From: Burkholderiaceae bacterium | Lineage (GTDB): Bacteria; Pseudomonadota; Gammaproteobacteria; Burkholderiales; Burkholderiaceae_C | Assembly (NCBI GenBank): GCA_030726195.1 | Contig: JANREF010000320.1 | Coordinates: forward strand, 4,326 to 14,198 | Length of the DNA stretch: 9,873 nt | Direction: 5' to 3' | Shown: positions 1 through 6,448 of the stretch, piece after piece | How positions within the stretch are numbered: the first letter of the stretch is position 1 | How the letters are laid out: each line of letters opens with the position of its first letter | Made by a program: the position numbers and the translations under genes | The notes under the pieces: generated by a model | Seen by the model: only the letters and a program-made list of their open reading frames with translations | Database searches by the model: none | Told to the model about the DNA's origin: nothing

Positions 1-68
1 TACACCCCACCACCGCCGAGGAATTTGTGCTGCTGCGCGAGGTGACGCGCCGCGTGCCGGCTGTGTGA
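1..68 (+). CDS. gor: Glutathione-disulfide reductase, C-terminal end (partial)
   Basis: Only the last 21 codons are inside the window, read in frame from position 3 and ending at TGA 66-68. The translated tail begins HPTTAEEFVLLRE and continues for eight more residues. This resembles the conserved C-terminus of glutathione reductases (pattern HPTxAEEFV), where the HPT-AEE histidine and glutamate belong to the active site contributed to the partner subunit of the homodimer. The enzyme reduces glutathione disulfide with NADPH in the cytoplasm. Other class I pyridine-nucleotide disulfide reductases share the HPT motif, but the EEFV ending favours glutathione reductase. The short tail after LLRE is an extension relative to the E. 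coli protein as I remember it. The call rests on a short fragment, so the family is fairly sure and the exact member less so. Confidence 0.72.
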   Translation, partial: HPTTAEEFVLLREVTRRVPAV

Positions 69-113
69 GCGCAGGACCGGCAAAACGGGGCCCCAACCAC
101 AAGCGGTCAACAT

Positions 114-180
114 TTGGCCTTTAACACTTGGCCTTCACGCTCGGCCTTCACACTCCGCCTTTACGCTCGGCCTTCAACAC
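114..180. repeat. Five degenerate 13-14 bp tandem repeats
   Basis: Five head-to-tail units can be aligned at 114-127, 128-140, 141-153, 154-166 and 167-180, with approximate consensus TYGGCCTTCACRC. Three units are exactly 13 bp and the two end units are 14 bp because of an extra A. The unit length is not a multiple of three in a consistent frame and there is no coding context. Function is unknown; a replication-slippage product just downstream of gor is the simplest reading. Confidence 0.7.
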
Positions 181-185
181 CGAGC
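165..185 (+). terminator. Weak hairpin downstream of gor
   Basis: GCTCGG (165-170) can pair with CCGAGC (180-185) around a 9-base loop formed by the last tandem repeat. No T-run follows, so this is at best a weak or Rho-assisted terminator for the gor-like gene. Immediately after it lies the 11-base palindrome TGTCAATGACA (186-196). Confidence 0.3.
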
Positions 186-398
186 TGTCAATGACAACCT
201 GTGGTGCGAGCCTCTAGCGCGCACGGCAAAGGTCAAGCGCAACAAACAGCGGCGGCGCATCACGTCCGACGTTCAGTTCTTGGCTGCCCGCGTTATCCAC
301 GACCTGCGACCGCTTGCCCCTTAAGCCCTACCTATTGCGCGTAACGTCTAGCTGGCAATTTGCAACTTGTTACTTGTAACTGGCAGTTGGCTTGTTGC

Positions 399-806
399 TC
401 ACGGCCTAGGACACGCCGCTACAGTCACGGCGGCGATGCGCGGCAGGCCCGGCAGCCAGTCGCCCAGTGACTTGCAAGTGTTGTTGGCGCAAATCGTGGC
501 TTGTGCTGTGAAGGGACTGTGGCTTAGGGTCAGACTGCTCAATTGCAAATTGACCGGGTACTCATAAGCGCCGTTCACCCATACCGCGTTGTCCGGTATC
601 TCCATGCCCGCCCCGCTGGTGGCAATGCGGGCGTGGGTAAGTGTGAGGTTGAGGGCAAGCGCGGTGGGGGTGACGCGCCAGTACTCATGCCACTGTGTCT
701 TCTCTATAGAGTGCATCCACCGCAGCTCAAATGCGGTGGTGGGAATGCTGGTGGCCAGTGCGCCGCTGCTCAAGCACACAGCGGCCAGTGCCGCCGCAAC
801 ACTCAT
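399..806 (-). CDS. DUF1850 domain protein associated with TRAP transporter
   Basis: The protein is 135 residues from the ATG at 806-804. This start is chosen because it forms a 4-base ATGA overlap with the stop of the upstream permease gene and places a signal-peptide-like hydrophobic stretch (about residues 3-18) at the N-terminus. A longer reading from 839 adds 11 polar residues ahead of the hydrophobic segment and is less likely. After the signal region come MHSIEKTQW with nearby E41 and W43 (about 31-43) and GAGMEIPD (about 65-72). Both match the HS-E...W.E.W and GAGM patterns of DUF1850 proteins. Two cysteines (about 106 and 111) could pair in the periplasm. DUF1850 genes commonly accompany TAXI-type TRAP transporter genes, so this is probably an exported accessory of that transporter. 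Its molecular role is unknown. Confidence 0.85.
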   Translation of the reverse strand: MSVAAALAAVCLSSGALATSIPTTAFELRWMHSIEKTQWHEYWRVTPTALALNLTLTHARIATSGAGMEIPDNAVWVNGAYEYPVNLQLSSLTLSHSPFTAQATICANNTCKSLGDWLPGLPRIAAVTVAACPRP

Positions 807-2812
807 ACGGCGGGTGTCTTGAGAGTGCGCGTGCGCCACCAGTGCCAGGCCACAAAGGACGCGGCTAAGGACAAGCCCAACTCATCCGTGATGGGCAGTG
901 CCACGACCAACATGCCCGCGCCCAACAAGGCCCATACACGCTCAACATGGGTGAGGTGTGTGCGCCAGTAGCCGCTGGCTGCAACGCCCCACAAGCCGAT
1001 GGCGACCAAGGCTTTGAAGACGATGTACACCACGGCTACCACGGTGGGGTCGCCTTGGAGCATGAGCGCTGGTGAGTACACCGCCATGTAAGGCACGACG
1101 AAACCAGCAAACGCCACCTTGACGGCTTGGACACCAATTTTGAGCCCGGACTCTTTGGCAATCGGTGCGGCTGCAAACGCGGCCAGCGCCACGGGCGGTG
1201 TGAGGTCGGCCAAGATGCCGAAATAGAACACAAACATGTGGCTGACCAACAGCGGCACACCCAGGTCTAACAGCGCAGGCGCGGCCAAAGAACTGGTGAT
1301 GATGTAGTTGGGAATGGTGGGAATGCCCATGCCCAAAATCAAACACACCAGCATGGTGAGTAATAGGCTCAAAAACAAGCTGGTCTCGCCCAAGCTGATG
1401 ATGGCGTTGGCAAACGTGGTGGCCGCACCGGTGAGCGTGAGCACACCAATGATCACGCCAACCAGCGCACAAGCCACGCCCACGGGCAAGGCGTGGCGCG
1501 CACCATTGGCCAGCGCTTGCACGCTCAAGTGCAGTGCACCGCCGTCGCGCAGGGCAGCCAGCACAAACGCCAACAAGGCGATGGTGCCCAGCAATGCGCC
1601 GGCACCGATTTCAAAAAAGCCAGCGCACAACAAGGCCAGCACCACCCAAAACGCCACGCGCATGACGGTGTGTGGCAGGCGCAGCGCAACGGCAGTGCCC
1701 AAAATCAACACCACGGTCAAGAACAAGCCTATGGTGCCTGCAAACAAAGGCGTGTATCCACTGAAGAGCAAGGCGACCAACATCACCAACGGCCCCAACA
1801 AGTACCAGTGGGTTTTCACAGCGGCCCACGGGTCTGGGCAGTCCGCTTTGGCCAAGCCTTTGAGGCCGGTGCGCGCTGCTTCTAGGTGCACCATCCAAAA
1901 CGCGGTGGTGAAGTACAGCATGGCCGGTATGAGTGCGGCAATGCAAATGTCGAGGTAAGCCATGTCCAGCGTCTCGGCCATGATGAAGGCCACCGCGCCC
2001 ATGACGGGCGGCATGAGCTGACCGCCCATACTGGCGGTGGCTTCAACGCCACCGGCGAACGCGCTGGAGTAACCAAAGCGCTTCATCAGTGGAATCGTGA
2101 ACTGCCCCGTGGTGACCACGTTGGCCACACCAGAGCCGTTGATGGTGCCCATGAGGCCAGAGCTCACCACCGATACTTTGGCGGGGCCACCACGCGTGTG
2201 GCCTACAGTGCCAAGCGCAAAGTCTGTGAACAGTTTGATCATGCCGGCGCTTTCTAAGAACGAGCCAAACAAGATGAACAAGAAGATGTAGCTGCTGCTC
2301 ACATAGGTGGGCACGCCGTAAATGCCTTCGGTACCAAAAGCCATTTGTTCAATGATTTGGTCAAAGCCATAACCCCTGTGGCCAAGCGGCTGTGGCAGGT
2401 ATTGGCCAAACAAGGCATACGCCAAAAAGGTGGCGCAAATACTGGGCAGCGCCCAGCCCATGAGGCGGCGCGCGCTGTCGAACACGGCAAACAGTGCCAC
2501 CACGCCCACAAACATATCGGTGGTGTTCAAGTCGCCCGAGCGAAACACCAAGTCGCCTTCAAACACCCACTGGTAAAAGCCCGTGGCCATGGCCGCTGCG
2601 CCCAGCAGCATAGACGCGTATTTCCACCGGCCTGGAAACATCAGCATGACCAACAAACACAAGAAGCCCACATGCAAGGCGCGCACGATTTGCGTGCCTA
2701 TGGGGTTGAAGGTGGCTGTGTAAATTTGGAACACTGAGAACACCAAGGCAATTGCGAAAATTGCGCGCTGGCGTGCAGAGCCCGAGAAGGTCCATTCGGT
2801 GGAATTGAGCAT
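803..2812 (-). CDS. TRAP transporter fused 4TM/12TM permease (TAXI type)
   Basis: This 669-residue inner-membrane protein combines the small (DctQ-like) and large (DctM-like) TRAP permease parts in one chain, as is usual for TAXI-type systems. Hydrophobic segments run from about residue 17 almost to the C-terminus. The signature run at about 226-248 begins GSGVANVVTTGQFTIP and is followed by EATASMGGQLMPP (about 257-269). A second DctM-like half carries LGMGIPTIPNY (about 493-503) and LADLTPPVALAAFAAAPIA (about 534-552). TRAP systems use an ion gradient to import a substrate delivered by a periplasmic binding protein; that protein is encoded just upstream. No strong Shine-Dalgarno precedes the ATG, and a hairpin terminator lies in the 128-base gap to the binding-protein gene, so this gene may be expressed less than its partner. 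The stop overlaps the DUF1850 start (ATGA). The transported compound cannot be read from sequence. Confidence 0.95.
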   Translation of the reverse strand: MLNSTEWTFSGSARQRAIFAIALVFSVFQIYTATFNPIGTQIVRALHVGFLCLLVMLMFPGRWKYASMLLGAAAMATGFYQWVFEGDLVFRSGDLNTTDMFVGVVALFAVFDSARRLMGWALPSICATFLAYALFGQYLPQPLGHRGYGFDQIIEQMAFGTEGIYGVPTYVSSSYIFLFILFGSFLESAGMIKLFTDFALGTVGHTRGGPAKVSVVSSGLMGTINGSGVANVVTTGQFTIPLMKRFGYSSAFAGGVEATASMGGQLMPPVMGAVAFIMAETLDMAYLDICIAALIPAMLYFTTAFWMVHLEAARTGLKGLAKADCPDPWAAVKTHWYLLGPLVMLVALLFSGYTPLFAGTIGLFLTVVLILGTAVALRLPHTVMRVAFWVVLALLCAGFFEIGAGALLGTIALLAFVLAALRDGGALHLSVQALANGARHALPVGVACALVGVIIGVLTLTGAATTFANAIISLGETSLFLSLLLTMLVCLILGMGIPTIPNYIITSSLAAPALLDLGVPLLVSHMFVFYFGILADLTPPVALAAFAAAPIAKESGLKIGVQAVKVAFAGFVVPYMAVYSPALMLQGDPTVVAVVYIVFKALVAIGLWGVAASGYWRTHLTHVERVWALLGAGMLVVALPITDELGLSLAASFVAWHWWRTRTLKTPAV

Positions 2813-2852
2813 GGCGAGAGGGTTTGTGTGTGTCGCAAGCGGGGGTCAAAAA

Positions 2853-2882
2853 CAAGAAAAGCGCTGTTGAGCGCCTTTCTTG
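2853..2882 (-). terminator. Hairpin attenuator/terminator between TAXI protein and permease genes
   Basis: On the minus strand a 12-bp stem with one mismatch (arms 2882-2871 and 2864-2853) encloses a 6-base loop. The downstream arm is T-rich, reading GCGCTTTTCTTG, and is followed by TTTTTG. This is the form of an intrinsic terminator placed after the binding-protein gene and before the permease gene. Because the permease has no other obvious promoter in the short gap, partial read-through would give more binding protein than permease, a ratio expected for binding-protein-dependent transporters. Confidence 0.75.
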
Positions 2883-2940
2883 CAAGTCAGCATGGGCTGC
2901 TGAGGCTGATGTGATCAGGCCTTAGAGCCGCACTTGATCA

Positions 2941-3885
2941 TTACTTGATCAAGCCCATTTCCTTGTAGTAGCGAGCCGCGCCTGGGTGCAATGGTGCGGG
3001 TGGGCTCACTGCAGCGGTGGCTGCATCAATGGCCTTGGCTGCATTGTGTGCAGCGCGCAACTGGTCGATTTCGGAGAACAGTTGCTTGGTCATGATGTAG
3101 GCATCGTCGTCAGACACGCCAGAGTGTGTGACCAAAATGTTGCGAATCGCAGCGCTATCAACAGCGGCGGTTTGGCCGTTGTAGGTGTTGGCTGGGATGG
3201 ATGCAGCCTGGTAGGCAGGGTCACCCACTTTGGCAATCACGTCGGCACCGATGGTGACCAATGCGATGTCGGTGGTGGAGGCCAAGTCTTTGATCGCTGC
3301 AACGCCCAAGCCTGCAGAGATGAGGGTGGCGTCCAATTGGCGGTTTTTCATCAATTCAACGCTTTGGCCAAATGGCAGGTATTCCACTTTGGAGAAGTCG
3401 TCGTAGCTCATGCCAGCGGCTTTGAACAGCGCGCGCGCGTTCAGCTCGGTGCCGCTCTTGGGTGCGCCAACAGCCACACGCTTGCCTTTGAGGTCGGCCA
3501 AGGTGGTGATGCCAGACTCTTTGCTGGCTACGATTTGAATGTAGTTGGGGTAGATCCCAGCAATGGTGCGGATTTTGTCCAGCTTTTTAGCAAAGCCAGC
3601 GTCTGCGTTGCCTTGCCATGCGGCCGACACGGCGTCGCCCAATGCAAATGCGATTTCACCGCGACCGGCTTGCAGCAAGTTCAGGTTTTCGGCGCTGGCC
3701 TTGGTGGACTGTACGGTCACCTTGGCTTTGGGCATGGCGTCACCGTAAATTTTGGACAGTGCGGTTCCCATGGGGAAGTACACGCCGCTGGTGCCGCCGG
3801 TGAGTACGTTTACAAATTCAGCGGCTTGGGCGTTTGCGCCCAGTGCCAGTGCGGCGCACAGTGCAATTTTTGATGCAATCTTCAT
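2941..3885 (-). CDS. TAXI-family TRAP transporter solute-binding protein
   Basis: The protein is 314 residues from the ATG at 3885-3883, which has a good Shine-Dalgarno (GGAGA, 7 bases upstream). A longer reading from 3975 would run through the operator/leader and is rejected. Residues 1-22 form a typical signal peptide ending AQAA, so the mature protein is periplasmic. The mature start carries the TAXI hallmark LTGGTSGVYFPMG (about 28-40). Later blocks are characteristic of the family, including GDAVSAAW in the first lobe, LKGKRVAVGAPKSGTELNAR near the middle, and the C-terminal PLHPGAARYYKEMGLI. TAXI proteins capture a small solute for the TRAP permease; known examples bind glutamate, glutamine or related dicarboxylates, but the ligand here is unknown. 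It is the first gene of an operon with the fused permease and the DUF1850 protein. Confidence 0.95.
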   Translation of the reverse strand: MKIASKIALCAALALGANAQAAEFVNVLTGGTSGVYFPMGTALSKIYGDAMPKAKVTVQSTKASAENLNLLQAGRGEIAFALGDAVSAAWQGNADAGFAKKLDKIRTIAGIYPNYIQIVASKESGITTLADLKGKRVAVGAPKSGTELNARALFKAAGMSYDDFSKVEYLPFGQSVELMKNRQLDATLISAGLGVAAIKDLASTTDIALVTIGADVIAKVGDPAYQAASIPANTYNGQTAAVDSAAIRNILVTHSGVSDDDAYIMTKQLFSEIDQLRAAHNAAKAIDAATAAVSPPAPLHPGAARYYKEMGLIK

Positions 3886-4153
3886 GGATATGTCTCCAAC
3901 AAACAGTGGTTTAGGTAAGGGGTGTGGGCGCAATCTACCACGCGAATCGCCAAACCCAGTTGTTATATATGACACCTAGGGTCATAACTAGGGTTAACAC
4001 TGGTGCCGCCCTGTCGTCCGAATACCGTGATGTGAACGGGGCCTTCCGCATGCAGCGACACGTACAAAGGCGCGTTGCGCGCTGCGTTATGAGCTTGGCT
4101 TTGGACTTGGCTTTGGGCCTAGGTGCCGTTTGGTTGTTGGCTCAGTAGCGAGG
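3886..4153 (-). promoter_or_regulatory. Leader and promoter region of the TAXI-TRAP operon
   Basis: This 268-base region between the second Gfo/Idh gene and the TAXI gene must hold the promoter of the transporter operon. An AT-rich run reading TATATAAC on the minus strand (3969-3962) is the best -10 candidate, about 75 bases from the start codon. No good -35 is found at 16-18 bases from it, which suggests an activator-dependent promoter. Position 4000-4153 shows no convincing gene. It contains a GC hairpin (GCGCG 4070-4074 with CGCGC 4078-4082) and a short repetitive stretch (about 4091-4118), and no clear terminator for the preceding operon. Confidence 0.55.
3968..3999 (-). promoter_or_regulatory. 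Composite operator: inverted repeat plus direct repeat
   Basis: The arms TATGAC (3968-3973) and GTCATA (3981-3986) form an inverted repeat with a 7-base spacer ACCTAGG. One arm is also part of a direct repeat: CTAGGGTCATAA (3976-3987) is followed head-to-tail by CTAGGGTTAACA (3988-3999), 9 of 12 identical. The set lies directly upstream of, and touches, the likely -10 of the TAXI-TRAP operon, where a transcription factor could act. It does not resemble the LacI operators at 7505 and 7562, so a different regulator, not encoded in this window, is implied. Confidence 0.5.
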
Positions 4154-5137
4154 CTATTGAAGGGCTGACCGGGCTGACTGGCCCGCGCTGGCCTCAATGA
4201 GGCGACACAGCGTGTGGGTGATGTCGGGGCTGTCTTGCATGGAGGGTGTCTGGCCTGAAGCCACACGTGCTGCAAAGTCGCAGACCATGTTGGCGTAGGC
4301 GTTGCAGGGCTCGAAGGTCAGGGTGTGTGCCTCGTGGTGCAAGCCTGCCTGGCTGGCCCAGGTGGCGGTGCTCACACCGGGGCCGTGCGGCGGGTTGAAC
4401 GGCGCATGCAACTGTGCCCAGCCTCGCTCGCCCACCACATAAACGCTTTGACTTTTGGCACTTTGCGTGCTCACCATGAATTGCAAATGCGCCGCACCCC
4501 GCCCTTCGCGAGCATGCCAGCTGAGCGTGCCTTGTGTGTGCAAGTCCACGCCCCACGTTGGGTGGCGTTGCATGCGTGCGTCCACCAGGTCTGGTGACTT
4601 GCCCATGAGCCAATGACCGGCAAACACGGCGTAGCAGCCAATGTCCCACAGCGCACCGCCGCCATGTGGCAAGGCGTTGCGTATGTTGTGGGCATCGCGG
4701 TTGTCGTAATTGAACACGACTTGTATTTGGCGTATGTCACCCAACTCGGCTTGGCGCAACCATTGCCACTGCGGATGGTGGCGCACCATGTAGGCCTCAA
4801 CGGCGTGCCGACCTGTGGCCTGCATGGCGGCTTGAATCTGTGCAGACTCCTCAGTGCTCAGTGCCATGGGTTTCTCGCACAGCACATGCTTGCCCGCGTG
4901 CAACGCGGCCACCGTCCACTGTGTGTGGAGGTGGTTGGGCAGCGCAATGTAGACGGCTTGTACTTGGGGGTCGTTTAAGACACCTGCATAGTCTGTCCAG
5001 CGCATGGGCGGTGCGCCATCCCATGGCGCCATGGGGCCGCGGCTGCCCAAGCTCACCGGTGTGTGCCCGGCTTGCAGCATGGCGGGTATGACTTGGGTGC
5101 GGGCGATTTTTGCGTTGCCCAAAATGCCAAAACGCAT
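4154..5137 (-). CDS. Gfo/Idh/MocA-family oxidoreductase (Tyr-type, dihydrodiol dehydrogenase/GFOR-like)
   Basis: This 327-residue cytoplasmic protein starts with a Rossmann fold (GILGNAKIAR, residues 4-13). It has SLGSR (29-33), where Ser-Arg suggests a preference for NADP(H), the family motif EKP (88-90), and GGGALWDIGCY (159-169). Lys89 and Tyr169 fit the catalytic pair seen in dimeric dihydrodiol dehydrogenase and related sugar dehydrogenases, in contrast to the His-type paralogue upstream. It should oxidise or reduce a sugar or sugar-like alcohol, but the substrate cannot be named. A Shine-Dalgarno AAGG lies 8 bases before the ATG. The gene sits 90 bases after the AGE-family gene on the same strand and is probably the last gene of the afr operon, although an internal promoter in the gap cannot be excluded. 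Length is normal for the family. Confidence 0.9.
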   Translation of the reverse strand: MRFGILGNAKIARTQVIPAMLQAGHTPVSLGSRGPMAPWDGAPPMRWTDYAGVLNDPQVQAVYIALPNHLHTQWTVAALHAGKHVLCEKPMALSTEESAQIQAAMQATGRHAVEAYMVRHHPQWQWLRQAELGDIRQIQVVFNYDNRDAHNIRNALPHGGGALWDIGCYAVFAGHWLMGKSPDLVDARMQRHPTWGVDLHTQGTLSWHAREGRGAAHLQFMVSTQSAKSQSVYVVGERGWAQLHAPFNPPHGPGVSTATWASQAGLHHEAHTLTFEPCNAYANMVCDFAARVASGQTPSMQDSPDITHTLCRLIEASAGQSARSALQ

Positions 5138-5227
5138 GGCGTGTGCCTTGTGTAAAGAGTGGGTTGATGCCGGTTGTGAGGCCCGGTGTGAGGTGTAGTA
5201 GCCGTGGCCAGACAGTCACCGTGCTGC
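5138..5227 (-). other. 90-base spacer between AGE-family and second oxidoreductase genes
   Basis: The only same-strand gap inside the afr operon that is more than a few bases long. It contains the AAGG ribosome-binding site of the downstream gene (5149-5146). I see no convincing promoter hexamer pair, LacI-type operator or terminator, so read-through from the afr promoter is the default reading. Confidence 0.5.
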
Positions 5228-6448
5228 TTAGTCTAGCCCGCCCACGCGCAGCACGTCCCAGCACGCCCCCATGGTGTGGTAGTCCACTTTGCCGGCAGGT
5301 GACTTGGTGTCTTCTAGCGTGCCGCCCTGTGCGCTCACAATGCGAAACCACGCGCCGTGCCTGTGGTCTACCAGGTGCGCCCAGGCCCATTGCCAAATTT
5401 GTCGGTATTGCTCTAGGTACTGTGGCTCGCCTGTGGTGCGCCATAAGCGCCAGCTGCTGGCAAATGATTCGGCCTGCACCCAGAAGTATTTGTCGGTGTC
5501 GCAGGGCGAGCCGTCCGGCGCGTAGCCATAGATCAAGCCGCCGTTGCTGTGGTCCCAGCCCGCGGCATAGGCCTCGTCATGCAGTGCTTTGGCCGTGCTG
5601 ACCAAAGCCGGGTTGGGGCTGTGCTCGTGCAGGTTGAGCAGCAGCTTGGCCCACTCGGTTTGGTGGCCAGTTTGGTAGCCCCAGGGCTTGAAAATGTCAC
5701 CGGGGCTGTTCTTGTTGTAGTCCCAGTCTGGCGTCCAGTCGGGCTGGTAGTGCTCCCAAATGGCAAACCGCGCCATGGGGGCCGACGCCGTGGCGTGCGA
5801 CAAGCCCAAGGCAAAGGTGTTGGCTAAGTCTTGCGCGCGACTGAGGTAGCGTGCCTCGCCCGTGGCTTCAAAAGCAGCCAAGCACGCCTCGCACATGTGC
5901 ATGTTGGCATTTTGCCCGCGGTAGGGACTGAGCGTGCCGTCTGCGCCGCGCTCGTCTGCGTAGGCTGTGTGTTGGGGCTCGTAAAACCGTGTGTTCATGC
6001 GCTCAAACACAGCGCCCACATCCGCAGCGCTGCAGAGTTGCGCGCGGTAGGCATAGGCTTTGGCGAGCAGGACAAAGGCTTGGCCATAGGCCATGATGCG
6101 CGCGTCTTCTATGCCGTGTGCATTCACAGTCCAGGCGTAGTCGGCGTCGCGATTTTTGAAGCGTGTGTCCAGCTCCTGCAGCGCGTGTGCGGCCCACTGT
6201 CGGTAGTGGTCATCACCCGTGTGTTGCCAAGCGCGTACCCAATTGAATACAAACCGCGTTGCACTGACCAAGTGGCGGTGATCGGCGTCGTAAACCGTGC
6301 CGTCGTCTTTGTAGTAGTGGAAAAAACCACCGCGTGGGTCAAAGGCGCGCGGCTTGTAAAACGACAAGATGTCGTCTATGTGCTGGCGCAAAAACCCTGC
6401 GCTTGAAAAGTGGGGCTGGGGTGTGCGCGCAATGAGGGTATGGCTCAT
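5228..6448 (-). CDS. AGE-family epimerase/isomerase, probably mannose isomerase-like
   Basis: The 406-residue product belongs to the N-acylglucosamine 2-epimerase (AGE) superfamily of (alpha/alpha)6-barrel enzymes that epimerise or isomerise free sugars in the cytoplasm. Visible landmarks are SATRFVFNW (62-70), YRGQNANMHMCEA (176-188), PWGYQTGHQTEWAKLLL (255-271), KYFWVQAES (320-328) and DYHTMGACW (389-397). His184, His262 and His391 are the likely active-site histidines; the last two correspond in context to the general acid/base pair of bacterial aldose-ketose isomerases such as YihS and ManI. The RGQNANMHMCEA block favours a mannose isomerase (D-mannose to D-fructose) over an N-acetylglucosamine epimerase, but cellobiose-epimerase-like relatives are not excluded. 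Its ATG overlaps the afr stop by 4 bases (ATGA), with only a distant GAGG, so translation is probably coupled to afr. Confidence 0.88.
   Translation of the reverse strand: MSHTLIARTPQPHFSSAGFLRQHIDDILSFYKPRAFDPRGGFFHYYKDDGTVYDADHRHLVSATRFVFNWVRAWQHTGDDHYRQWAAHALQELDTRFKNRDADYAWTVNAHGIEDARIMAYGQAFVLLAKAYAYRAQLCSAADVGAVFERMNTRFYEPQHTAYADERGADGTLSPYRGQNANMHMCEACLAAFEATGEARYLSRAQDLANTFALGLSHATASAPMARFAIWEHYQPDWTPDWDYNKNSPGDIFKPWGYQTGHQTEWAKLLLNLHEHSPNPALVSTAKALHDEAYAAGWDHSNGGLIYGYAPDGSPCDTDKYFWVQAESFASSWRLWRTTGEPQYLEQYRQIWQWAWAHLVDHRHGAWFRIVSAQGGTLEDTKSPAGKVDYHTMGACWDVLRVGGLD

Larger units (their letters stand above)
69..398. other. Gene-free convergent intergenic region
   Basis: About 330 bases lie between the end of the plus-strand gor-like gene and the end of the minus-strand DUF1850 gene. 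I see no coding region with family resemblance. The region holds a short degenerate tandem repeat (114-180), a weak GC hairpin without a T-tract (165-185), and a cluster of very small palindromes near 349-390. Both flanking genes end here, so it probably serves as a transcription-termination zone for both strands, although no canonical hairpin plus T-run is present. Confidence 0.7.

Noticed and set aside
114..180. CRISPR-like repeat array
   Set aside because: Units are 13-14 bp, degenerate and contiguous without spacers, and no cas gene is present.
367..567. Small plus-strand open reading frame overlapping the DUF1850 gene end
   Set aside because: It is mostly antisense to a well-supported gene and shows no family features.
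807..839. DUF1850 start at 839
   Set aside because: It would place 11 polar residues before the signal peptide; the ATG at 806 forms the ATGA overlap typical of coupled genes, although the longer form cannot be fully excluded.
1308..1958. Long antisense open reading frames within the permease, oxidoreductase and AGE genes
   Set aside because: These are expected in GC-rich coding DNA; their translations are low-complexity and do not resemble proteins.
2932..2952. Direct repeat of TGATCAAGT at the TAXI stop codon
   Set aside because: Two 9-base copies at the gene end with no further structure; likely chance or a tiny local duplication.
3886..3975. N-terminal extension of the TAXI protein from an ATG at 3975
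   Set aside because: The extension precedes a textbook signal peptide and lacks family resemblance; the ATG at 3885 has a strong Shine-Dalgarno and the longer start lies within the operator.
3924..4148. Small plus-strand open reading frame in the TRAP promoter region
   Set aside because: It crosses the operator repeats, has no recognisable family and no good ribosome-binding site.
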